Below are positions 9,191-15,435 of a stretch of 36,075 nt of DNA, piece by piece. The first letter of the stretch is position 1. Each line of letters begins with the position of its first letter. Location of the stretch: NCBI GenBank assembly GCA_019313245.1, contig JAFDBP010000051.1, positions 1 to 36,075 on the forward strand. Reading direction: 5' to 3'. Position numbers and translations under genes: made by a program. The notes beneath the pieces were generated by a model. The model was not told where the DNA came from. It searched no databases and was given only the letters and a program-made list of their open reading frames with translations. Source of the stretch: Deltaproteobacteria bacterium. GTDB lineage: Bacteria; Myxococcota_A; UBA9160; SMWR01.

Positions 9191-10675
9191 GTGAGTTCGG
9201 ATCCGACGGAAGCGGGCGAGCCCATCGAGGCCGCTCGACGGCAGTCGGGCGGCGATCCCTACGAAATCCTGATCGTCGACAGCGATGCCGCGAGCCTGGA
9301 GTCGCTCGAGTTCGCACTCGGAACCGGCTATCGCGTTCACGTCGCGACGCAGGCCGCCGAGGCGCTCGATATTCTCGAGCGCGCGGAGATCGCGCTGATC
9401 TTTGTCGACGAGTCCCTGCCTTCGATTTCGGGGATCGACTTTCTGGAGCGCACCCGAGAATCCCGCCCGCTCGCGATTCGGATGCTGCTGACGCGCGACG
9501 CCGAGTCCCGCGCGCTGAACCGGGCCGCCAACGACGCGCTGGTCTATCGCTGGATCGAGAAACCGTGGGTTCCCGATGCGCTGCGGTTGACCGTGAAGCG
9601 GGCGTTGGAGTCCTACGAGCTCGCCTCCGAAAACATCCAGCTGGCCGTCGAGTTCGGTGTGGAAAACGAGCGGCTGCGCGCGGAAAACACAGACCTGCGT
9701 CGAGAGGTCGAGCACCGCTACGCGTTCGATCGCATCATCGGCTCGGGTCCCGCGATGGAGCGCGTCTTCGATCTGATCGAGAAGGTCGCGCAGACGGATT
9801 CGAGCGTGCTGATCACCGGCGAGCCCGGCACCGGCAAGGGCGTCGTTGCGAGGGCGATTCACTACGCCAGCGCGCGCTGCGGCGAGCGCTTTGCGGCGCA
9901 AGATTGCGCCGCGTTGCCGGACACGCTGCTCGAAAGCGAACTCTTCGGACACAAGAGCGGCGCCTTCACCGGGGCGCAGGCCGACAAGCGGGGGCTGTTC
10001 GAGATTGCCGACGGCGGCACGGCGTTCCTGGGCGAGGTCGGGGAGGCGCATTCCGCTATGCAGGTCAGGCTGCTTCGGGTGCTCGAGAGCGGCGAAATTC
10101 GACCGCTCGGATCCTCCGACACCCGCGTCGTCGACGCGCGGGTGATCGCGTCGACGAGTCGAGACCTGCTCGCAGACGTCGGCGAAGGGCGCTTTCGCGA
10201 GGATCTCTACTACCGGCTGCGCGTGGTCGAAATCGCACTCCCGCCGCTTCGAGAGCGCAAGACCGACATCCCGATGCTCGCCTCCCACTTCCTCGAGGCG
10301 GCCTGTCGCGAGGCGAGGCGCGAGGTGAAGGGGTTTGCGAACGAAGCCCTGGATTGTCTGGTGCGTTACGCCTGGCCCGACAACGTCCGGGAACTCGAGA
10401 ACGAGATCGTGCGAGCGGTTGCGGCAGCGGGCGGCGCGGAGCGGATCGAGGCCGAGATGTTGTCGGAGGCGATCCGCAGCCCTGCCGCCGCGGCCGTCCG
10501 GGGCGACTTTGCGGGCGATGGCGCGAGCCTGAGCCAAGCCGTCGACGCGCTCAAGCGCAAGCTGATCCTCGAGGCGATCGCCGCCGCCGGCAGCAAGACG
10601 GGCGCCGCCGAACGCCTCGGAATCCCCAGACAATCGCTGCAAAAGATGATGAAGCGGCTGGGTCTGAAGAGTTAG
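9191..10675 (+). CDS. NtrC-family sigma-54 response regulator with altered Walker B and switch residues
   Basis: A protein of 494 residues from the GTG at 9191; a TTG at 9128 would add 21 residues. The receiver domain (~24-140) has the acidic pocket around D30/D32, phospho-acceptor D73, T101 and K124 (WIEKPW). The AAA+ domain has Walker A G210-EPGTGK216, and GAFTGA at 257-262 for sigma-54 contact. The arginine-finger region is [10 protein letters not shown] (R336, R342), with sensor II NVREL at 398-402. A Fis-type helix-turn-helix closes the protein. The Walker B is GGTAFLGEV, with Gly281 in place of the usual Asp, while Glu282 is kept. The Asn that normally precedes Cys in the glutamate-switch position is Asp238. 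It activates sigma-54 promoters in the family; ATPase activity here is questionable. No kinase gene adjoins it. Its stop overlaps that of convergent galE (TTAG). Confidence 0.9.
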   Translation: MSSDPTEAGEPIEAARRQSGGDPYEILIVDSDAASLESLEFALGTGYRVHVATQAAEALDILERAEIALIFVDESLPSISGIDFLERTRESRPLAIRMLLTRDAESRALNRAANDALVYRWIEKPWVPDALRLTVKRALESYELASENIQLAVEFGVENERLRAENTDLRREVEHRYAFDRIIGSGPAMERVFDLIEKVAQTDSSVLITGEPGTGKGVVARAIHYASARCGERFAAQDCAALPDTLLESELFGHKSGAFTGAQADKRGLFEIADGGTAFLGEVGEAHSAMQVRLLRVLESGEIRPLGSSDTRVVDARVIASTSRDLLADVGEGRFREDLYYRLRVVEIALPPLRERKTDIPMLASHFLEAACREARREVKGFANEALDCLVRYAWPDNVRELENEIVRAVAAAGGAERIEAEMLSEAIRSPAAAAVRGDFAGDGASLSQAVDALKRKLILEAIAAAGSKTGAAERLGIPRQSLQKMMKRLGLKS

Positions 10676-11673
10676 CCGCCCGGCTCGGACCCGCCGAGCT
10701 TCCAACTCTGTAGCCAGGCCCACGCGGTCGAGACGATCGTGTCGAGTTCCGAGAGGCGGGGCTCCCAGCCGAACTCGCGGCGAAACGCCGAGGCGTCCGC
10801 GATCAGCCTCGGCGGGTCGCCCGCGCGCCGGTCGGTTTCCCGCACCGGCACCGGCCGGCCGACCGCGCGCTCCACGGCCGCCATCACCTCGCGGTTCGAG
10901 TAACCGTTGCCGGTGCCGAGATTGCGGGCGCCGAGGGATCTGCCCTCGATCAGCGCTTCGATCGCGCTGACGTGGGCGTCTGCGAGGTCTGTGACGTGGA
11001 TGTAGTCGCGGATGCAGGTGCCATCCGGCGTGGGGTAGTCGGTGCCGAAGAGTTCGAGCCTCTCGCGCAGACCGCAGGCGGCTTCGAGCGCCGAGGGGAT
11101 CAGGTGGATCTCCGGGTCGTGGCATTCGCCGATGCCGCCCTCCGGATCCGCGCCGCTCGCGTTGAAGTAGCGCAGCGCCGCCCAGCGCAGGCCGTGCGCG
11201 GTCTCCGCGTCCGCGAGGATCCGCTCGACCATCGCCTTCGAGGCCCCGTAGGGGTTGATGGGCGCGAGCGGGGTGTCTTCCGAGATCGGAATCCGCTCCG
11301 GGATCCCGTAGGTCGCGCAGGTCGACGACAGCAGGAAGGCCCGGGTGCCGTGGGCGAGCGCCACGTCGATCAGCGCCAGCGAGCCGCCCACGTTGTTCGC
11401 GTAGTAGTCGAGCGGCTTGGCGACGGATTCGGCCACGAACAGCGAGGCCGCGAAGTGGAGCACGCCGTCGAACGGGCCGTGCTCGTCGAAGGCGCTGGAG
11501 ACGGCGTCGCGATCCGCGACGTCGCAGCGCACCAGCGGGGCGCCGCGGACCAGCTCCGGGTTGCCGGCGCGCAGGTCGTCGATGACGACGGCCGTGTGTC
11601 CCGCGCGCTGCAGGTTCCGCAGCGCGTGGGAGCCGATGTAGCCGGCCCCGCCGGTGACGAGCAGATGAGACAT
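10672..11673 (-). CDS. galE: UDP-glucose 4-epimerase
   Basis: A 333-residue short-chain dehydrogenase-type epimerase. The N-terminus LLVTGGAGYIGSH is the NAD-binding GxxGxxG motif. It is followed by HFAASLFVAESV, the catalytic region SSTCATYG, and the Tyr-Lys pair NPYGASK. The substrate-site segment LRYFNASGADP and the GTDYPTPDGTCIRDYIHVTDLA block are diagnostic of GalE. It interconverts UDP-glucose and UDP-galactose (possibly the N-acetyl forms), supplying surface polysaccharide precursors. The start is the ATG at 11673, directly before the Rossmann strand, with AAAGGA upstream. The frame's upstream extension has no family similarity. It is divergent from ogt and convergent with the sigma-54 regulator, sharing overlapping stop codons. 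Confidence 0.96.
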   Translation of the reverse strand: MSHLLVTGGAGYIGSHALRNLQRAGHTAVVIDDLRAGNPELVRGAPLVRCDVADRDAVSSAFDEHGPFDGVLHFAASLFVAESVAKPLDYYANNVGGSLALIDVALAHGTRAFLLSSTCATYGIPERIPISEDTPLAPINPYGASKAMVERILADAETAHGLRWAALRYFNASGADPEGGIGECHDPEIHLIPSALEAACGLRERLELFGTDYPTPDGTCIRDYIHVTDLADAHVSAIEALIEGRSLGARNLGTGNGYSNREVMAAVERAVGRPVPVRETDRRAGDPPRLIADASAFRREFGWEPRLSELDTIVSTAWAWLQSWKLGGSEPGG

Positions 11674-11781
11674 GGCCGCCGTCCTTTCCGGTGGCGCTGC
11701 CGCGAATTCCTCGAATTTCGGCGCGCATTGCTGACGATCACCGCACCGATCTGCGGCGCGAGATGTTATTGTGCCGGAGCG

Positions 11782-12309
11782 ATGGAAACCGTGCACATTG
11801 CCCGATCGAATTCACCGATCGGATGGGTCCGCGTGGCGTCGACCCGGTCGGGGCTCGCCTACGTCGAATTGCCGCATTCGAGTGGCCGCGGCATGCGGGA
11901 CTGGATGGAGCGCTATCTGCCCGAACACCGCTGCGTGGACGAGCTGGGGCCGAACGCGCTCGCGATCGAGCAGATTCTCGAGTATCTCGCGGGGGAGCGG
12001 ACCCATTTCGAAATCCCGCTGGATTTGCGCGGCACGCCGTTTCAACGCGCCGTCTGGGATGTGTTGCTCGAGATTCCCTACGGCGACAGCTGTTCGTACG
12101 CGGAAGTGGCGCGCGCGATCGGCAAGCCGAACGCGCAGCGCGCGGTGGGATCTGCCAACAACGCCAATCCCGTTTCGCTCGTCGTGCCGTGCCACCGGGT
12201 GATCGCCGCCGACGGCAGCCTCGGCGGTTACGGCGGCGGCCAGGATCTCAAGGCCCGCTTGCTCGCGATGGAGCGCGCGACGCGGCCGTCGTGCGATCGG
12301 CTGCTCTAG
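11782..12309 (+). CDS. ogt: Methylated-DNA--protein-cysteine methyltransferase
   Basis: A protein of 175 residues, the size of Ogt proteins. The C-terminal domain has FQRAVWDVLLEIPYGDSCSYAEVA, the arginine finger R120 in QRAVGSANNANP, and the active-site motif VVPCHRV with acceptor C137. The tail HRVIAADGSLGGYGGG is also typical. It repairs O6-alkylguanine by a one-time transfer of the alkyl group to Cys137. The start ATG at 11782 has GGAG only 2-3 nt upstream, closer than usual, but no alternative in-frame start fits the N-terminal domain better. It faces the metB gene convergently across 31 bp. Confidence 0.95.
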   Translation: METVHIARSNSPIGWVRVASTRSGLAYVELPHSSGRGMRDWMERYLPEHRCVDELGPNALAIEQILEYLAGERTHFEIPLDLRGTPFQRAVWDVLLEIPYGDSCSYAEVARAIGKPNAQRAVGSANNANPVSLVVPCHRVIAADGSLGGYGGGQDLKARLLAMERATRPSCDRLL

Positions 12310-12340
12310 CAGCGCGATCCAAGACTGTCGCGCCGGCCGG

Positions 12341-13561
12341 TCAGATCGCCCTCAGCGCTTGTTCGAGATCCGCGATCAGGTCCTCGGCGTCTTCGATGCC
12401 GCACGCCAGGCGCACCAGCGAATCCGTGATCCCCAGTTCGAGGCGCTCTGCGGGTTTCAGATCCCAGTAGGAGATCAGCGCGGGCATTTCGATCAGGCTC
12501 TCGACGCCGCCGAGACTCGCGGCGATGTAGGGGATGCGGCACGCGTCGACGAAGCGGCAGGTGCCGTCGAAGTCCGCGTCGAGATCGAAGGTCACCACGC
12601 CGCCGCAGCCCCGCATCAATCGGCGCGCCGTCGCGCAATCCGGATGGCTCTCGAGTCCCGGATACCAGACGCGCTTCACCGCGGGGTTGGCTTCGAGCCA
12701 GCGCGCCAGCTGCAGCGCGTTGTCGTTGTGCTTCTGCATGCGCAGCGAGAGGGTCTTGAGGCCGCGCAGCAATAGATAGGCGGAATGCGGGTCGAGAATG
12801 CCGCCGAGCATGCCGGCCGCTTCGCGAACCGGCGCGATCGCGTCGGCGGATCCGAGCACCACACCGGCCAACAGGTCGTTGTGACCGCCGAGGTACTTGG
12901 TCGCGCTGTGGATTGCGTAGTCGGCCCCCCATTCGAGCGGCCGCTGGCAGAGCGGGGTCGCAAACGTCGAGTCGATCACGACCTTCGCGCCGCGCGCGTG
13001 CGCGATTTCGGCCGCCTTCGGCAGGTCGATCACGCGCAGGTAGGGGTTCGTCGGGGATTCCGTGAAGAAGATCGCGCTGTCGTCGCGCAATGCGCTCGCG
13101 AGCTTGTCGGTATCCGCGGGTTCGATCACCGTGGCCTCGACATCCAGCTTGACGAGATGGTTCTCGATGAATTGACGCGTGCGCCGGTAGCAGTCGCTCG
13201 TGATCACCAGGTGCCCGCCCTTGGGCAGCAGTGCGAAGAAGAGCGTGGTGGCGGCGCACATTCCGCTCGCGAAGAGCACGGCCTCTTCGGCGCCCTCCAG
13301 ATCGCAGAGTTTGCGCTCGACCGCGCGCCAGGTGGGATTGCTGTAGCGGCCGTATTCGTCGCGCTTGAGTCGGCCCTCCTGCAACGCGCGAAGTTCCGCA
13401 GAATTCTCGAACCAGTAGGTCGAGGTCTGGTAGATCGGAGTCGTGACCGCGTGGCTGCTCTGGTCGTCGCGCTCGCCGCGGTGCACGGCCCGAGTCGAAT
13501 CCCCAGCGCTCTTCGTCTGTTCGTCGGCCGCCACGTCGTCGCGGCGGGATCCATCGCTCAT
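12341..13561 (-). CDS. metB: Cystathionine gamma-synthase (plant-like), PLP-dependent
   Basis: A 406-residue Cys/Met-metabolism PLP enzyme. The PLP lysine is K222 in HSATKYLGGHND. The cofactor-binding segments YGRYSNPT, ASGMCA and FFTESPTNPYLRVIDL are present. The phrases GMCAATTLFFALLPKGGH and TSDCYRRTRQFIE resemble plant plastid cystathionine gamma-synthase more than E. coli MetB, as I remember those sequences. The expected reaction joins an activated homoserine with cysteine to form cystathionine in methionine synthesis. Cystathionine gamma-lyase and O-acylhomoserine sulfhydrylase are the alternatives in this fold. The N-terminal ~30 residues are a charged extension. The upstream region has a well-formed promoter and a possible SAM-responsive leader, which supports a methionine-pathway role. 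Confidence 0.88.
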   Translation of the reverse strand: MSDGSRRDDVAADEQTKSAGDSTRAVHRGERDDQSSHAVTTPIYQTSTYWFENSAELRALQEGRLKRDEYGRYSNPTWRAVERKLCDLEGAEEAVLFASGMCAATTLFFALLPKGGHLVITSDCYRRTRQFIENHLVKLDVEATVIEPADTDKLASALRDDSAIFFTESPTNPYLRVIDLPKAAEIAHARGAKVVIDSTFATPLCQRPLEWGADYAIHSATKYLGGHNDLLAGVVLGSADAIAPVREAAGMLGGILDPHSAYLLLRGLKTLSLRMQKHNDNALQLARWLEANPAVKRVWYPGLESHPDCATARRLMRGCGGVVTFDLDADFDGTCRFVDACRIPYIAASLGGVESLIEMPALISYWDLKPAERLELGITDSLVRLACGIEDAEDLIADLEQALRAI

Positions 13562-13578
13562 ATTCAGTCTCGTGTCAT

Positions 13579-13650
13579 GGCGCTTAGCAGGTCGGGCGCG
13601 GATCCCTCAGGAGGTCCGAGAGGCTTGCAAGCGCCGGAAATCGCCCGGTG
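13579..13650 (-). promoter_or_regulatory. Possible SAM-II-type riboswitch in the metB leader
   Basis: On the minus strand the leader reads GGGC-GATTT-CC, then GGCGC-TT-GCA (13635-13626), then AGCCT. About 30 nt later comes TGC-TAA-GCGCC (13589-13579). GGCGC pairs perfectly with GCGCC and GCA with TGC, leaving TT opposite TAA. This is the split pseudoknot helix around conserved U's and the GCTAA(A) strand known for SAM-II. GATTT and TTGCA are also SAM-II signature strings. Deviations: the P1 stem is only about 4 bp (GGGC with GCCT), TAA replaces TAAA, and loop 3 holds an extra small hairpin (CTCGG/CTGAG). A 6-bp alternative pairing, CGGGCG with CGCCCG (13647-13642 with 13598-13593), is possible. 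A 4-codon open frame (13578-13564) follows directly and precedes the metB ATG. Confidence 0.45.
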
Positions 13651-13671
13651 TTTTTCGAACCCGATGCGGGG

Positions 13672-13700
13672 AGCCTAGGAACGGGAGTCGCCCGCGTCAA
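13672..13700 (-). promoter_or_regulatory. Sigma-70-like promoter of metB
   Basis: On the minus strand TTGACG (13700-13695) is separated by 17 bp from TAGGCT (13677-13672). A start near 13665 would give a leader of about 104 nt that contains the whole possible riboswitch. It lies in the gap between the sulfotransferase end and metB. Confidence 0.65.
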
Positions 13701-13724
13701 CCAGTCTCGAAAGTCGCCGGGCGC

Positions 13725-14342
13725 TCAGCCGTCGCTGCGATTGCGGTAGAGGCTGCTGTCGACCGCAGCTCGCATTGCGGCCTCGTCGAGGTGGCCACCC
13801 ACGAATGCGTTGACACTGCGCGCGGTCGCGGCGGGGTCTTCGATCGTGCGCTTGTAGTTGACCTCGATCAATTCGAAGTTCGGGCGGTTCTTGCACAGCA
13901 GTCGCGTGCGCACGATGTCGTTTCGGTAGGCCTCTTTCATCGCCTCTTCCGCGGCGGTCGCGTCCTCGGTTCCGAGGCGTTCGATCATCTTGTTCTGGCT
14001 GGCCAACACTTCGTCGAGGTTGCGCCGCATGAAGATGACCCGGTAGTCGTTGTCGTCCGGAAGATCCTTGATCAGGAAGGAGATCACCTTGAGCACCTTG
14101 CCGCGCCCCTCTCGGATGTAGCTCTTGTCGCTCTCCTTCTCGAGATCCTTGACGCGCTCGTACTCGAAGTAGCCCTTCGGGTTGTCGATGTCGGCGACGC
14201 GCTCGCTGTCGGTCATGATCTGCATGCCGCCGGCGTCGAGCATCTTCATCAACATCGAGGTTCCCGAGCGCGGCAGGCCGCTGACGATGACGATGGGTTC
14301 GCCCTGGGGTCGGCGAAACGCGCGTTTGAAGAATTCGAACAT
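13725..14342 (-). CDS. Sulfotransferase-family protein
   Basis: A 205-residue protein with a 5'-phosphosulfate-binding P-loop at 22-29 (GLPRSGTS, after the strand IVIVS). The segment YRVIFMRRNLDEVLASQNKM, with a basic pair followed by xDExxAS, matches the 3'-phosphate-binding region of PAPS-dependent sulfotransferases. Family members transfer sulfate from PAPS to sugars, lipids or tyrosine. This one is short, with no membrane segment and no signal peptide, so it is probably cytoplasmic. It is the last gene of a five-gene run with AlkP-superfamily hydrolases, 20 bp after the membrane protein. The acceptor is unknown. P-loop kinases are a less likely alternative, because the SGTS loop and the MRRN segment fit sulfotransferases better. 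Confidence 0.8.
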   Translation of the reverse strand: MFEFFKRAFRRPQGEPIVIVSGLPRSGTSMLMKMLDAGGMQIMTDSERVADIDNPKGYFEYERVKDLEKESDKSYIREGRGKVLKVISFLIKDLPDDNDYRVIFMRRNLDEVLASQNKMIERLGTEDATAAEEAMKEAYRNDIVRTRLLCKNRPNFELIEVNYKRTIEDPAATARSVNAFVGGHLDEAAMRAAVDSSLYRNRSDG

Positions 14343-14361
14343 GATCGATCCGGTCGCCTCT

Positions 14362-15180
14362 CTATAGGGTTACGCCGAAGAAGTCCTTGAGCGCGACGCC
14401 CGCGACGAGCGAGAGCACCATGGCCCACATCAGGATTCCGAGTTCGCCGTCCCAGACGAAATCGATCGGGCGCGTGTGCATGTCGAGTTCCAGCGAGAGC
14501 ACGGGGGCATCGCTCGGGATCGCGGCTTCGCCGGGATAGAGCAGCGCCTCCCAGTTGCGCAGGCGCTTGACGGGAACCTTGCGGGCTTCGCCACCGACCG
14601 CCCAGCCCTTCTCGTAGACCTCGTCACCGACCCTCACCTTGAACACGTGGTCGCCGGGCTGGTCGGCCTTCACCCGCCAGAACACCTGGCCGTCGGCCGT
14701 GCGCACGGGCGGCGCGTCGAGGCTCGTGCCGGCGGGCACTTCGAGCGAGACATCCTGGGCAGAAACCGCTGCGTCCGGGTCGAGCTTCAAGTGCAGCAAC
14801 TCGACGGAACCCGGCGGCGCGGGTTGGTAGGCGTAGTGGGCGACGAGCTGAACCATCAGCGCGATCATCGGGATGATCATCACGGCCATCGGCGTGAGGT
14901 TGTGCGCGATGTAGATCACGTTCTTGCCGATGATCTTCGCGGTCGACTTCAGCACCTGGGCGATGTCGTCGCGAAACAGCCGGATCTCGAGCAGGTGCAT
15001 GCTGATCTGCCGTTTCACGCTCGCGATCGCGGCCTGGTTCGAGGTGTACTTGTAGACCTGGAGGGCCCCGATCCCGATGATCACGGGCCAGACGATCAGA
15101 TCGAAGAGCGCGATCTCGTGGCCAAACGGCGCAAACAGGAAATCGAAGATCGCACTCGCGATGTTGTTGTACGTCTGCAT
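14362..15180 (-). CDS. Three-TM membrane protein with EMC3/Oxa1-like core and large periplasmic insertion
   Basis: A 272-residue protein. TM1 spans ~21-42 (IALFDLIVWPVIIGIGALQVY). A basic, helical, probably cytosolic segment of ~50 residues follows (KYTSNQAAIASVKRQISMHLLEIRLFRDD...). TM2 spans ~96-117. A soluble, probably beta-rich domain (~118-243) comes next, then TM3 (~246-266) and a short tail. TM1, a cytosolic helical hairpin and TM2 in N-out orientation is the layout of EMC3/TMCO1/DUF106 proteins of the Oxa1/YidC superfamily. The ~125-residue periplasmic domain between TM2 and TM3 is not usual there. I do not recognise the family with certainty and infer no catalytic role. It sits between the RHH-like gene and the sulfotransferase with 20-40 bp gaps. 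Confidence 0.75.
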   Translation of the reverse strand: MQTYNNIASAIFDFLFAPFGHEIALFDLIVWPVIIGIGALQVYKYTSNQAAIASVKRQISMHLLEIRLFRDDIAQVLKSTAKIIGKNVIYIAHNLTPMAVMIIPMIALMVQLVAHYAYQPAPPGSVELLHLKLDPDAAVSAQDVSLEVPAGTSLDAPPVRTADGQVFWRVKADQPGDHVFKVRVGDEVYEKGWAVGGEARKVPVKRLRNWEALLYPGEAAIPSDAPVLSLELDMHTRPIDFVWDGELGILMWAMVLSLVAGVALKDFFGVTL

Positions 15181-15216
15181 CAGGTCGTCGTCTCGCTTAC
15201 TCGTGGCGCCGTCTCG

Positions 15217-15417
15217 TTACGAGATGTAACCGAGGCCCTTCAGCTTGTCTCGAATGTCGTCGTCCGACCCGGCGTCTTCGAAGTGGAGCATCTCCTTTTC
15301 GAGCACGTGGGTGACGAACTCTTCCGTCGTCGCATAACCCGCGACGTCGGCGACCTTGCGCAGTCGGTCGAAGAGATCCCGGTCGATCTTCACCTTGACG
15401 GTCTTGCCTCCCAGCAT
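15217..15417 (-). CDS. 66-aa RHH-like small protein ending in LKGLGYIS
   Basis: The N-terminal part (KTVKVKIDRDLFDRLRKVADVAGYATTEEFVTHVLEKEM in outline) reads as a beta strand and two helices, the ribbon-helix-helix fold of CopG/ParD-like proteins. After an acidic linker (HFEDAGSDDD) it ends in IRDKLKGLGYIS. The final L-K-x-L-G-Y-I motif is familiar from the C-termini of sulfatase- and AlkP-type enzymes and recurs in the lipoprotein at 19858-20388. A strong GAGGAGG ribosome-binding site precedes the ATG. It lies 18 bp after the AlkP gene upstream. It may be an operon regulator or, given the tail, an adaptor of the neighbouring hydrolases; both are inferences. Confidence 0.8.
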   Translation of the reverse strand: MLGGKTVKVKIDRDLFDRLRKVADVAGYATTEEFVTHVLEKEMLHFEDAGSDDDIRDKLKGLGYIS

Positions 15418-15435
15418 GGCTGGCCTCCTCGTTGC

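Noticed and set aside
10972-11781. Plus-strand open frame running into ogt
   Set aside because: Antisense to galE. The Ogt family sequence begins only at the ATG at 11782.
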